This document shows positions 33,448 to 42,502 of a stretch of DNA of 64,000 nucleotides, piece by piece (the first letter of the stretch is position 1; each line of letters begins with the position of its first letter). The stretch is from JAMXLO01 sp964427005 (GTDB taxonomy: Bacteria > Pseudomonadota > Alphaproteobacteria > Acetobacterales > Acetobacteraceae). The position numbers and the translations under genes were made by a program. Below the pieces are notes generated by a model. It was not told where the DNA came from, searched no databases, and saw nothing but the letters and a program-made list of their open reading frames with translations. The DNA is taken from NCBI GenBank assembly GCA_964427005.1, contig CAYRTL010000003.1, forward strand, positions 1-64,000, read 5' to 3'.

Positions 33448-34842
33448 ATGTCTGGAGCAGACGCGGTCCTGCTGGCGCGCGCGCAATTCGCCTTCACCGT
33501 CGGCTTCCATATCATCTTGCCCGCATTCACTATCGGTCTGGCAAGCTATCTGGCGGTGCTGGAGGGGCTTTGGCTGCTCACGGGCCGCATCGTCTATCGC
33601 GACGTGTTCCAATATTGGCTCAAGGCGTTCGCCATCGTGTTCGGCATGGGCGTCGTGTCCGGCTTGGTGATGTCTTACGAGTTCGGTACCAACTGGGCGC
33701 GCTTCTCGGATAAGGCCGGCGCGATTGTCGGGCCACTGATGGGCTACGAGGTGATGACAGCGTTTTTCCTCGAGTCGGGCTTCCTTGGTATTATGCTGTT
33801 CGGCCGCGATCGCGTCAGTCGGGGCGTATATTTCCTCGCCACACTACTGGTCGCAGTCGGCACATTGATCAGTGCATTCTGGATTCTTGCTGCCAACTCC
33901 TGGATGCAGACACCCCAGGGTCACACGTTGTTGCCCGATGGACGCTTCGCGCCGGGCAACTGGTGGCAGGTCATCTTCAATCCGTCGTTTCCGTACCGTC
34001 TGGTACACATGGTGATCGCGTCATATCTGTCTGTTGCCTTTTTGGTGGGCGCGGTCGGGGCGTATCATCTGCAACGCGACACACAGAACCAGGCGGCACG
34101 TGTGATGTTCTCGATGGCGATGTGGATGGCTGTCATCGTCGCGCCACTGCAGCTCCTTACCGGCGATCAGCACGGATTGAACACGCTGCAATACCAACCG
34201 GCAAAAGTAGCGGCGCTGGAAGGCGACTGGGACACGCGACCTGGTACGCCACTGATCCTGTTCGGCATGCCGGATATGGATGAGGAACGTACGAAGTGGG
34301 CAGTGGAGATCCCGCATCTGGGATCATTGATCCTGACCCATACATGGGACGGTTCAATCAAGGGCCTCAAAGAATTTCCTCCGCAGGATCGGCCGCCATC
34401 GCCAGTCGTGTTCTGGGCATTTCGTGTCATGGTCGGTCTCGGTCTGCTGATGGCGGCGGTCGGGCTCTGGGGGGCATGGCTACGAGTGCGCGGACGGCTC
34501 TATGCGTCTCCATGGCTAAGGCGAATCGTGCAAGTCATGGCGCCGTCCGGCTTCATCGCGCTTTTGGCTGGTTGGACGGTCACCGAGGTCGGGCGTCAGC
34601 CATTCACCGTCTATGGTCTATTGCGTACCGCTGACAGCGTATCGCCTGTCGGGCTACCTGGTGTCGGCGCTTCGCTCGCTGCGTTCATCGTCGCCTATGC
34701 GATCGTGTTTGGTACCGGATTTGCCCTGCTGTTTCGGCTTGCGCGCCGGCCGCCGACGGTTGGCGAAAGCGGGCCAGAAACTGGCATCCCGGTTCGTACC
34801 GCCGGCATCACGCCGGCGCCTGCGATGCGAGACAGGCCATGA
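33448..34842 (+). CDS. cydA: Cytochrome bd-type quinol oxidase subunit I (CIO type)
   Basis: A 464-aa subunit with nine or so membrane segments, which reduces O2 to water using quinol electrons. Visible features: the haem-ligand region FTVGFHIILPAFTIG near residue 19, the YEVMTAFFLESGFLG segment with the glutamates of the proton path, GDQHGLN and the GRQPF motif near residue 389. The quinol loop is short (length about 464 instead of about 520), as in cyanide-insensitive (CioA) oxidases. ATG 33448 is chosen because it matches homolog starts and follows GAGG. Cytoplasmic-membrane complex with cydB, which it overlaps (ATGA). Confidence 0.95.
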   Translation: MSGADAVLLARAQFAFTVGFHIILPAFTIGLASYLAVLEGLWLLTGRIVYRDVFQYWLKAFAIVFGMGVVSGLVMSYEFGTNWARFSDKAGAIVGPLMGYEVMTAFFLESGFLGIMLFGRDRVSRGVYFLATLLVAVGTLISAFWILAANSWMQTPQGHTLLPDGRFAPGNWWQVIFNPSFPYRLVHMVIASYLSVAFLVGAVGAYHLQRDTQNQAARVMFSMAMWMAVIVAPLQLLTGDQHGLNTLQYQPAKVAALEGDWDTRPGTPLILFGMPDMDEERTKWAVEIPHLGSLILTHTWDGSIKGLKEFPPQDRPPSPVVFWAFRVMVGLGLLMAAVGLWGAWLRVRGRLYASPWLRRIVQVMAPSGFIALLAGWTVTEVGRQPFTVYGLLRTADSVSPVGLPGVGASLAAFIVAYAIVFGTGFALLFRLARRPPTVGESGPETGIPVRTAGITPAPAMRDRP

Positions 34843-35840
34843 CGCTGCCGGTGGTTTGGGCTGGTCTGATTGCATTCGCGGTGTTGGCGTACGTGCTGCT
34901 CGACGGCTTCGATCTGGGCACCGGCATCCTATTTGCCGTCGAGCGGGATGAAGAGAACCGCGACGTGATGGTGAGTTCCATCGCGCCGTTCTGGGATGGT
35001 AATGAGACATGGCTGGTCTTCGGCGGTGGCGGCCTCTTCGCCATGTTTCCGCTCGCCTATGCCGTGATCATGCCGGCGCTGTACCCGGCGATTATAGCGA
35101 TGCTGCTTGCCCTGGTGTTCCGCGGCGTCAGTTTCGAATTCCGCTTCCGCGCCAGCGAACGCGGGCGCATGTGGTGGGATTGGGCATTCTTCGCAGGCTC
35201 GACGCTTGCGGCGTTCTGTCAGGGTTTGGTACTCGGCGGACTGCTGCAAGGGATTAGGGTGGAAGATCGGACTTATGCCGGTGGGTGGTGGGATTGGTTG
35301 ACCGGTTTCACGGTGCTGTGCGGTGTTGCCGTGGTTACCGGCTACGCCCTCCAGGGCGCCGGCTGGCTGATCTGGCGCACCGAAGGCCTGTTGCAGCAGC
35401 GCGCAAGGCGGTACGCGGAGGTTCTGGCGGTCGCAACCCTCGTATTCATCGTGGCGGTCAGCATATGGACACCACTGCTCAACGCCTCGTTCAGCCAGCG
35501 CTGGTTTGGCTGGCCTGGGATTCTGCTCACCAGCCCTGTGCCGATCCTGGTTGCTGTAGTCGCCTGGCTGTTCTGGCGCGGCTTGTCACGACAGCACGAG
35601 GTCACTCCTCTGTTGTGTGCGCAGGCGTGGTTCGTTTTGTGCTATGCGGGCCTCGGAATCAGTCTGTGGCCGCTTATGGTGCCCCCATCGATTACCATCT
35701 GGGACGCTGCGGCACCTGTGTCGAGCCAGGTATTCTTGCTTGTCGGAGCCGTGGTGCTGATACCAGTCATCCTGAGCTACACCGGCTTCGCTTATTGGGT
35801 ATTCCGCGGTAAGGTGCGGCCTGGGATGCATACCTACTGA
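34839..35840 (+). CDS. cydB: Cytochrome bd-type quinol oxidase subunit II
   Basis: A 333-aa membrane subunit with eight or nine segments that pairs with CydA. The typical start is present: LLDGFDLGTGILFA, then FWDGNETWLVFGGGGLFA and FPLAYAVIMPALY. It starts within the cydA stop codon. No small CydX-like peptide was found after it; the next gene (minus strand) ends at the adjacent base, 35841. The fused CydDC-like exporter that would support its assembly lies at 356-4110. Confidence 0.95.
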   Translation: MTLPVVWAGLIAFAVLAYVLLDGFDLGTGILFAVERDEENRDVMVSSIAPFWDGNETWLVFGGGGLFAMFPLAYAVIMPALYPAIIAMLLALVFRGVSFEFRFRASERGRMWWDWAFFAGSTLAAFCQGLVLGGLLQGIRVEDRTYAGGWWDWLTGFTVLCGVAVVTGYALQGAGWLIWRTEGLLQQRARRYAEVLAVATLVFIVAVSIWTPLLNASFSQRWFGWPGILLTSPVPILVAVVAWLFWRGLSRQHEVTPLLCAQAWFVLCYAGLGISLWPLMVPPSITIWDAAAPVSSQVFLLVGAVVLIPVILSYTGFAYWVFRGKVRPGMHTY

Positions 35841-36788
35841 TCACGCCAGAAGGCACTCAGTCAGTCGACCATTGCGCATGATGCCATCTGGCGCGTTCGT
35901 GCGGCACTGCTCTTCCACCAATGGACAGCGTGGATGGAAACGACAACCGGACGGTATGTTGGCAGGGTCAGGATAACTCTCCCCGAGCCCGACGTCAGGA
36001 ATTCCCTTCCCTGGTTCCGGTGTGAGCACGGAGGACAGCAGGGCTCGCGTATAGGGATGTTGCGGATTTCGGAACAGCGCATCCACAGGCGCCTGCTCGA
36101 CGAAGCGGCCCAGATACATCACCGCCACCTCGGTCGCGATATGCTCCACCACGGCGAGGTTGTGGCTGATGAATAGATACGTCAGGCCAAGGTCTCGGCG
36201 CAGCTCCGCCAGCAGGTTCAGTATCTGGGCCTGCACAGAGACATCCAGTGCACTCGTCGGTTCGTCGCACACCACAATGCGCGGCCGTAGCACCAGCGCG
36301 CGTGCGATCGCGATGCGCTGACGCTGTCCCCCGGACAGTTGTGCCGGCAGCCGATCAGCCATCTCCGTCGAGATTCCAACGCGAGCCAGCATCTCCATGA
36401 CGCGCTCCCGCTGCTGCGCTGTTGGGATCTTGCTCTGTGCTGCGAGCGGCAACCCGACGATGTCGCGCACACGCTGGCGCGGATTGAGCGAGGAAAACGG
36501 ATCCTGGAACACCGGCTGGATCAGCCGTGCCCGCTCGCGTCGATCCATGTCAGCAAGGCTGCGGCCATCGACGAGAATTTCACCCTCGCTTACGGCAAGC
36601 AAGCCGAGAATCATGCGCGCGAGTGTCGATTTGCCGCAGCCGGATTCGCCCACGATGCCGAGTACGTCGCCTGAGGCGAGTGTAAAGGACACACCGTCCA
36701 CCGCGCGCACGACCCGTTCGGAGGCTAGCATGCCTGTGCGGCTGCGAAACACGCGCCGTACATTGCGAACCTCTACCGCGTAACTCAT
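35841..36788 (-). CDS. Peptide/nickel-type ABC importer ATPase (OppF/DppF type)
   Basis: A 315-aa ATPase: Walker A GESGCGKSTLA (about 48), signature LSGGQRQR, Walker B RIVVCDEPTSALDV, and the C-terminal cysteine-rich segment CRFHPRCPL...CRTNAP that binds an iron-sulfur cluster in OppD/DppD-like proteins. It powers uptake of peptides, opines or similar solutes by the permeases encoded upstream. ATG 36788 overlaps the preceding stop (ATGA); the longer frame from 36827 is unlikely. It is the last gene of the minus-strand unit. Confidence 0.85.
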   Translation of the reverse strand: MSYAVEVRNVRRVFRSRTGMLASERVVRAVDGVSFTLASGDVLGIVGESGCGKSTLARMILGLLAVSEGEILVDGRSLADMDRRERARLIQPVFQDPFSSLNPRQRVRDIVGLPLAAQSKIPTAQQRERVMEMLARVGISTEMADRLPAQLSGGQRQRIAIARALVLRPRIVVCDEPTSALDVSVQAQILNLLAELRRDLGLTYLFISHNLAVVEHIATEVAVMYLGRFVEQAPVDALFRNPQHPYTRALLSSVLTPEPGKGIPDVGLGESYPDPANIPSGCRFHPRCPLVEEQCRTNAPDGIMRNGRLTECLLA

Positions 36789-37765
36789 GCCGCCTCGGCT
36801 TGTGTCCACTCGGCGGGCAGGCGGCACAAAAAATCATGTTCGGTGCCAACGCTGTGCCGCGGTATGGCAATGGCGCAATCGGGCATTGCATGCGAGCAGC
36901 GATCGCGGAAGCCACAGCCGAGGAAATCGACCGGGATGCGCGGCACCACCCCAGGGATGCTGCCTAGAGGTGCGTCACGACGCACACTGCCGGGAACCGG
37001 AATGCACCGCAGCAGCCCGCGGGTATATGGATGTGTTGGGGCTGCGAACAGCCTGTCAGCCGGCGCACTCTCGACCACTTGGCCAGCATACATAACCGAC
37101 ACACGATCAGCCATCCGTGCGACGATGCCGAGATCATGGGTGATCAACAGCAGTGCGAGGCCAAGTTCGCGTTGCAGACTCTGCAACAGCCGCAGGATCT
37201 GCGCCTGGACGGTGACATCGAGAGCCGTTGTGGGTTCGTCGGCGATCAGCAGCTCTGGCTCGCACATCAGCGCCATCGAGATCATGACTCGCTGACGCAG
37301 GCCGCCGGATAGCTGATGCGGATACTGCTTCAACCGCATGCCCGGCGCGGTGATGCCGACGCGACCGAGCAATTCGGCAGCGCGTTCGAGCGCAACTGCG
37401 CGCGAGACCCTGCGATGACGCTCCAGCACTTCCGCCATCTGCGAGCCAATCGTGTAGGCTGGGTTCAGGCTGGTCATCGGCTCCTGAAAGATCATTGCGA
37501 GCTTGTCGCCGCGCAGCTTCGCCATCTCGCGTTCGGAAAGCCGGGTAATGTCGCGATCATGGAACCGAAGCACATCGGCTGTCCGGTGGGCATTGCGCGA
37601 GAGCAGACCCATCACAGCGAGTGCAGTGACAGACTTGCCACAGCCGGACTCGCCGACGAGGCAATGGGTTTCGCCTCGGTTCACCGTGAGGGACACGCCG
37701 CGCACGGCGGCAATGCTGGTGCCAAAGTTGACTCGCAGGTTGGCGAGTTCCAGGACCGGGGTCAC
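36785..37765 (-). CDS. Peptide/nickel-type ABC importer ATPase (OppD/DppD type)
   Basis: A 326-aa ATPase with Walker A GESGCGKSVTALAVM, signature LSGGLRQRV, Walker B LLIADEPTTALDV and a C-terminal cysteine cluster (CGFRDRCSHAMPDC). GTG 37765 overlaps the permease stop as GTGA; the track of the same frame continues upstream into unrelated sequence and is rejected. Together with the DppF-type ATPase it forms the heterodimeric motor of the importer. Confidence 0.85.
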   Translation of the reverse strand: MTPVLELANLRVNFGTSIAAVRGVSLTVNRGETHCLVGESGCGKSVTALAVMGLLSRNAHRTADVLRFHDRDITRLSEREMAKLRGDKLAMIFQEPMTSLNPAYTIGSQMAEVLERHRRVSRAVALERAAELLGRVGITAPGMRLKQYPHQLSGGLRQRVMISMALMCEPELLIADEPTTALDVTVQAQILRLLQSLQRELGLALLLITHDLGIVARMADRVSVMYAGQVVESAPADRLFAAPTHPYTRGLLRCIPVPGSVRRDAPLGSIPGVVPRIPVDFLGCGFRDRCSHAMPDCAIAIPRHSVGTEHDFLCRLPAEWTQAEAA

Positions 37766-38628
37766 TGCGGTCTTCTGGTGCCCAGCAGATCGCGCAGTCC
37801 GTCGCCCAGCAGATTGATGCCGAGCACCAGCACGAACAGCGCTGCCCCGGGGATCATGATCACCCAGGGCGAAAAGAACATGTAGTCCTTGCCTTCGGCG
37901 ATCATCAGTCCCCAGGAAGGCAATGGCGGCGGGACACCGAGGCCAAGGAACGACAGCGCTGCTTCCAGCAGGATTGCCAGCGCCATCTCCAGCGTCGCTA
38001 CCACGACAAGATGCGTCAGGATGTTCGGCAATATCTCCCTCAGCACGATGTGCGTGCGCGATGCGCCAGCAGCTTGCGCAGCCGCGATGTAGTCCAGGTT
38101 CCGTACCTGCATCGTGGTCGTCCGAGAGACGACAGCGAAGCGTTCCCACAGCAGCAGCCCGAGTGTCAGGATGACCACTGTTAGCGAGCTGCCGATCAGA
38201 GCCACTACCGTGAGTGCCACGAGGATCAGTGGAATCGACAGCCGGCACGTGATGATGAACATCACCGCGTCGTCGATCCGCCCGCCAAAATAGCCACCGA
38301 GCACGCCAAGCGTAACGCCGATGAGACCAGAGGTGATGACGGTGAAGATGCCGATCGACATCGAGATACGGGCGCCATACAGCAGCCGGGAAAGATAGTC
38401 GCGACCAAGCTGATCGGTGCCGAACGGATGCACCGACGAACCCCCATCCATCCACTGCGGCGGTACCAGACGCAGGTTGAGGTCCTGTGTGAACGGGTCG
38501 TGGGGCGCGATGTATGGCGCCACTATCGCCACCAGCAGCACGGCTCCAACAATGAACGCACCAAATCCGGTCGCGAGATGACGCACCGGCGGAAATGCGC
38601 GCGGCAAGTTGAGCGTCGTCGCACTCAT
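37762..38628 (-). CDS. Peptide/nickel-type ABC importer permease (DppC type)
   Basis: A 288-aa permease with an N-terminal segment (about 20-42), a periplasmic loop (HPFGTDQLGRDYLSRLLYGA, the DppC hallmark) and five further segments. The EAA coupling motif is EAALSFLGLGVPPPLPSWG (about 215-235). It overlaps the DppB-type gene by ATGA and is followed by the two ATPases. No substrate-binding protein gene is found in this window, so the ligand is unknown. Confidence 0.9.
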   Translation of the reverse strand: MSATTLNLPRAFPPVRHLATGFGAFIVGAVLLVAIVAPYIAPHDPFTQDLNLRLVPPQWMDGGSSVHPFGTDQLGRDYLSRLLYGARISMSIGIFTVITSGLIGVTLGVLGGYFGGRIDDAVMFIITCRLSIPLILVALTVVALIGSSLTVVILTLGLLLWERFAVVSRTTTMQVRNLDYIAAAQAAGASRTHIVLREILPNILTHLVVVATLEMALAILLEAALSFLGLGVPPPLPSWGLMIAEGKDYMFFSPWVIMIPGAALFVLVLGINLLGDGLRDLLGTRRPQ

Positions 38629-39542
38629 GCGGTGCGTAACCGCGGGTCGAGCACCGCATTCATCATGTCGGCAGCCAAAGTCAGGCCGATATAGATGATC
38701 GCCAGTATCAGTACGACGGCCTGCACCACCGGGAAGTCATTCTTGCTGATCGACTCCCAGGCCAGATAGCCAACACCATGCAGTGCGAAGATAGCCTCGA
38801 TCACGATGGAGCCGCCGAGCATGAAGCCAAGCTGCACGGCAGCCACGGATACCACCGGCATTGCCGCATTGCGCAACGCGTGCTTCAGCACAATCTTTGC
38901 CGAGCTCAGTCCTTTTGCTCGCGCCGTGCGGATGTAATCGGATGACAGCGCATCAACCATGCCCGCGCGCGTGAGGCGCATCAGGGCGGGGATCGCCGAA
39001 AATGCGAGCACGATGCCAGGCATGATGTAGCCTTCCCAGGTGTCAATGCCCGATATCGGCAGAAGCTGCAGGTTCAAGCCGAGCCAGATGATCAGCACCA
39101 GTGAGAGCCAGAAACTCGGCATCGCCTGACCAAACAACGCGATCAGGCCGATGGCCTTGTCGAGCACTGAACCTTCGCGCATGGCCGCGACTATGCCGAG
39201 TGGTATGGCAACGAGCAGTGCGATGCAGAGGGCGGTCACGCCAAGAGTCAACGTGATTGGCAGGCGATCCTTGATCAGGCCGGCGACCGGTGCGTGGTAA
39301 AGATACGAGCGGCCCAGGTCACCCTCCGCTGCGTGTATCGCCCAGTCGATGAACTGGACAGGTAGCGGGCGATCCAGACCATAGTTCTTGCGGATGATCT
39401 CGATGTCCTGCGCGGTGGCATTCGGGCCTGCAATTGATATGGCGAGGTCACCCGACAGCCTGGTCAGCGCAAAGCTGATCACCAGGACCGTGAGGCAGAC
39501 CAACAGGGCAAGTACCGCCCGGCGCAACAGGAAACGCAGCAT
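38625..39542 (-). CDS. Peptide/nickel-type ABC importer permease (DppB type)
   Basis: A 305-aa permease with six membrane segments; typical features are FALTRLSGD, YGLDRPLPVQFIDW, GDLGRSYLYHAPV and the coupling motif EAIFALHGVGYLAWESI (about 260-276). It lies 25 bases downstream of the cupin gene on the same strand, so gloB, the GST, the cupin and the importer may be one long transcript. Confidence 0.9.
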   Translation of the reverse strand: MLRFLLRRAVLALLVCLTVLVISFALTRLSGDLAISIAGPNATAQDIEIIRKNYGLDRPLPVQFIDWAIHAAEGDLGRSYLYHAPVAGLIKDRLPITLTLGVTALCIALLVAIPLGIVAAMREGSVLDKAIGLIALFGQAMPSFWLSLVLIIWLGLNLQLLPISGIDTWEGYIMPGIVLAFSAIPALMRLTRAGMVDALSSDYIRTARAKGLSSAKIVLKHALRNAAMPVVSVAAVQLGFMLGGSIVIEAIFALHGVGYLAWESISKNDFPVVQAVVLILAIIYIGLTLAADMMNAVLDPRLRTA

Positions 39543-39567
39543 GGTCTAGCGTAGGGTCACGCCAGTG

Positions 39568-40002
39568 TTAGCCGCAAGGCTCCCAGCCAGGCGGCGCCAG
39601 TTCGAAGCCGCTGAACTGAAAGGCGGGTGTGACAACGCAACTGCACAGGGTCCAAGCACCGAGAGTCTGCGCCGATTGCCAGGCGCCCTTTGGCACGAGG
39701 TACTGCAGGAGCTCACCCGCACCGAGTGCCGAACCAAGCCGGCATTCCGTATTGGTACCGATGCCGAGCCGTAGCGGCGCGCCGGCATGCCACAGCCACA
39801 TCTCCGCGGCGTCAACACGATGCCAGTGGCTGCGTTCGCCCTCAGCAAGCAAAAACAGGATTGCGGTGCCGACGCCACGCGATCCGTCGTTTGGCGCATC
39901 ACGCCAGGTCTCGCGGAAGTGGCCACCTTCCGGATGGGGCTTCAGCGACAGCGCTTCAATGATCGTCTGCGCCGAAGTGGTCGCTTCGCGCAGATCGATC
40001 AC
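39568..40002 (-). CDS. Cupin (DUF985) protein
   Basis: A 144-aa single-domain cupin. Motifs: LKPHPEGGHFRETWRD, AILFLLAEGERSHWHRVDA and EMWLWHAG, with the histidines H52-like and H-containing pair that could hold a metal, and LVPKGAWQSAQ near the end. GTG 40002 overlaps the GST stop (GTGA). DUF985 cupins are often found near metabolic genes but their reactions are unknown. Confidence 0.85.
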   Translation of the reverse strand: MIDLREATTSAQTIIEALSLKPHPEGGHFRETWRDAPNDGSRGVGTAILFLLAEGERSHWHRVDAAEMWLWHAGAPLRLGIGTNTECRLGSALGAGELLQYLVPKGAWQSAQTLGAWTLCSCVVTPAFQFSGFELAPPGWEPCG

Positions 40003-40601
40003 ACGGCTTCCTTGGGGACAGTCCGTGCAATACCCGGGTTCCGCACGAACGCATCATACCAGGCCGCCAGCGTTGAGTGCCCCTCGCGCCATGGCTGCGT
40101 TGCAAAGCGGAAGTCCAGGTAACCAAGAGCGCAGGCGATGGCGATCGAGCCGATATCGACGAGGCGGTGAGGCGGATCGGTTTCGAGGGCGTCCAGCGTC
40201 CGGTCCACGGCCGCCTTCTGACGCGCGATCCAAGCCGCACGTCCCTCGTCCTGCGGCTTCATCATTTCGCCTCGCCGTGGCACGGAGGCATCCAGGATGC
40301 CATCGCCCATTGCCTGGAACTTCAGCGCCCGCCAGCGCGCGGCGCCGTGCGCCGGGAACATCGGCAATGCCTCGCCTATGCTGTCGAGGTATTCGCAGAT
40401 CACCGGGCTGTCGAATAACGCGACGCCGTCGTCAGTCACCAGCGCCGGCACCTTCGACAGAGGATTCACCGCGAGGAGTTCCGGAGGCGACGCGTTCGCA
40501 TTGACCGGCACCAGCTCAATCTGGTCATCGATCTCCCGGGTAATGGCGCAGGCAAGCACCTTGCGGACATAGGGACTGGTCCCAGAGAAACAGAGCTTCA
40601 C
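39999..40601 (-). CDS. Glutathione S-transferase family protein
   Basis: A 200-aa protein with the thioredoxin-like N-terminal domain (MKLCFSGTSPYVRKVLA, NPLSKVPALVTDDG, LFDSPVICEYLD) and a helical C-terminal domain (about 85-195). The serine after FSGT is the likely thiol-activating residue. GTG 40601 overlaps the gloB stop by one base (TAGTG). It should conjugate or reduce with glutathione in the cytoplasm; its partner gloB also uses a glutathione thioester, which makes a detoxification context likely. Confidence 0.85.
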   Translation of the reverse strand: MKLCFSGTSPYVRKVLACAITREIDDQIELVPVNANASPPELLAVNPLSKVPALVTDDGVALFDSPVICEYLDSIGEALPMFPAHGAARWRALKFQAMGDGILDASVPRRGEMMKPQDEGRAAWIARQKAAVDRTLDALETDPPHRLVDIGSIAIACALGYLDFRFATQPWREGHSTLAAWYDAFVRNPGIARTVPKEAV

Positions 40602-41329
40602 TAGAACTTGTCCTTCTTGGCTCGCAAATCGGCGAAGGTCGCCACGTCGGGCGCGCGCAGGAACGGATTGGCGGCGAGCTCGCTTGCCATGGTGGAAGGA
40701 ACTGTTGGCTGACCGGCCGCACGCTGCTGTCGCGCCTCGGCGGAGCGGGCCTTCAGCGCCGCATTGTCAGGATCGACACTGAGCGCGAACCGAGCGTTGC
40801 TCTCGGTGTACTCGTGGCCGCAACAGACCTTGGTCCCGCCCGGCAGTGCGGCCAGCTTGCGCAGAGAGGTGAACATTTCGTCCGCTGTGCCTTCGATGAG
40901 GCGGCCACAGCCAAGGCTGAACAGGGTGTCGCCGGAAAGCAGGATCTCGCCGTCGGCAAGGAAGTAATTGATTTGGCCGCGCGTATGGCCTGGCGTCTCG
41001 ATGACTCGAGCTGACGCGTTGCCAAACGGGACGCTGTCGCCCTCCTTCACCGTCTGATCCAGCTTCGGCAATCGGTGCGTATCGGCTGCCGCACCGACAA
41101 CCTTGGCGCCCGTGAACCGTGCCCGTACCTCGTCCACACCGGCGATGTGATCCGCGTGGTGATGCGTCAGCAGAATCAGGTCGAGCCGGCCGCCTGCCTT
41201 TTCCAGCGCGGCGATGATCGGCTTGGCATCGGCCGGATCCACGATGGCAACCGAGCCGCTGCCGCCGTCACGCAGCAGCCAGGCATAGTTGTCGGACAGG
41301 ATGGGGACGGGTTGTGCTGTGACTGTCAT
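40601..41329 (-). CDS. gloB: Hydroxyacylglutathione hydrolase (glyoxalase II)
   Basis: A 242-aa metallo-beta-lactamase fold enzyme that hydrolyses S-D-lactoylglutathione, the second step of the methylglyoxal detoxification pathway. The metal site LLTHHHADHIAGV (THHHADH, about 54-60), TPGHTRGQ and CCGHEYT are visible, as is the C-terminal substrate-binding part (NPFLRA). It is divergent from a methyltransferase gene with 62 bases between them. Length is typical. Confidence 0.9.
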   Translation of the reverse strand: MTVTAQPVPILSDNYAWLLRDGGSGSVAIVDPADAKPIIAALEKAGGRLDLILLTHHHADHIAGVDEVRARFTGAKVVGAAADTHRLPKLDQTVKEGDSVPFGNASARVIETPGHTRGQINYFLADGEILLSGDTLFSLGCGRLIEGTADEMFTSLRKLAALPGGTKVCCGHEYTESNARFALSVDPDNAALKARSAEARQQRAAGQPTVPSTMASELAANPFLRAPDVATFADLRAKKDKF

Positions 41330-41391
41330 GGGAGGAGCCTAGCACCGCCGGGAGCGACCGGAAACCGTCAGTCATGTTATAGGCGTCAGCC

Positions 41392-42102
41392 ATGGCAGCC
41401 GATGCCCACGCCGCGGCCGACTTTTATGCTACGCCCCGTGGAGCAGTAGCCTCCCGGCTGTTGCGCGACCGGCTGATCGTGATGTGGCCCGACCTGAAGG
41501 GCCAATCCGTTCTGGGTATCGGCTTCGCTGCTCCTTATCTGCGGCCATGGCGCGAGCAGGCAACGCGCTGCATTGCCCTGACCCCTGCGCAAATGGGAGC
41601 GACACGCTGGCCGGCCGGCGAATCCAGCCTCTCCTGCACCGCCGAAGAGGACGCGCTACCGTTTCCCGATCTTGTGTTCGATCGCGTGCTGCTGGTGCAC
41701 GGTCTGGAGGCCGCAGAAAGTGCTCGCCGGATGCTGCGTGAGACGTGGAGGGTATTGAAGGACGATGGTCGGCTGCTGGTCGTCGCCCCGAACCGCAGCG
41801 GATTGTGGGCCTACTCCGAGAGCACGCCGTTTGGCCACGGCCAGCCGTACTCGTTTGGCCAGATCGGCCGGCTGTTAGCGGCCTCGTTATATCGCGTGGA
41901 GCGGCGAGACACTGCGCTCTACCTACCCCCGTCCAATTCGCGGCTGGTACTGCGAAGCGCGCAGTTGCTGGAGCAGACCGGACGCAATTGGCTGAGCGGC
42001 TTCGCTGGCGTGACGATTACCGAGGCCGTGAAGGACATCTATGCAGCGATGCCGGTCGAGGCAGTGCCGCGTCGGCGATTGGTTCTGGCCGAGGCGGCTT
42101 AG
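41392..42102 (+). CDS. Class I SAM-dependent methyltransferase
   Basis: A 236-aa cytoplasmic enzyme with a Rossmann methyltransferase core. Motif I is VLGIGFAAPYL (about 40-50); AEEDALPFPDLVFDRVLLVH is the motif II/post-II acid region, followed by RETWRVLKDDGRLLVV. A C-terminal region (about 150-236) looks substrate-specific. It is the typical divergent neighbour of gloB in this group of bacteria. The substrate is unknown. Confidence 0.85.
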   Translation: MAADAHAAADFYATPRGAVASRLLRDRLIVMWPDLKGQSVLGIGFAAPYLRPWREQATRCIALTPAQMGATRWPAGESSLSCTAEEDALPFPDLVFDRVLLVHGLEAAESARRMLRETWRVLKDDGRLLVVAPNRSGLWAYSESTPFGHGQPYSFGQIGRLLAASLYRVERRDTALYLPPSNSRLVLRSAQLLEQTGRNWLSGFAGVTITEAVKDIYAAMPVEAVPRRRLVLAEAA

Positions 42103-42109
42103 CGCGAAC

Positions 42110-42502
42110 TCACCGCCCTTTGTCCAGGTCGCGCGCCACCCCTGGCTGATGCAGCAGCCGATCGATATTCGCAGCGTAGTCGAGCGCATGATCAGGCTGA
42201 AAGGATAGCTCAGGCGCAAACTTCAGTCGAAGCGCATGCGCGACCTGGCTGCGAAAGAACGGAGCAGCGCGTTTCAGTGCAGGCAACAGCGCATCGACGT
42301 CCTGCCGTCCGAGCCGTGACACAAAGACAGTGGCGTGCTTCAGGTCAGGGCTGATGCGCACCTCGGTGACAGTAATCTGCGCCTCAGCCAACTCCGGATC
42401 ACGGAAATCACGCCGCTCGAACAGCCCGGCCAGGACGTGGCGGATCTCCTCTGCCACGCGCAATTGCCGTTGTGATGGCCCCCCAGAAGAAGGCTTCCTC
42501 AA
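42110..42502 (-). CDS. rbfA: Ribosome-binding factor A
   Basis: A 130-aa KH-like protein needed for late 30S maturation and 16S 5' processing. Features: SQRQLRVAEEIRHVLAGLF, ITVTEVRISPDLKHATVFVS and LRLKFAPELSFQPDHALDYA. It starts with TTG 42502 overlapping the infB stop (TTGA) and closes the operon. It converges with the methyltransferase gene. Confidence 0.95.
   Translation of the reverse strand: MRKPSSGGPSQRQLRVAEEIRHVLAGLFERRDFRDPELAEAQITVTEVRISPDLKHATVFVSRLGRQDVDALLPALKRAAPFFRSQVAHALRLKFAPELSFQPDHALDYAANIDRLLHQPGVARDLDKGR

Noticed and set aside
37766..38659. Upstream extension of the DppD-type frame to 38659
   Set aside because: It lies fully inside the DppC gene in another frame; the homologous part starts at GTG 37765.
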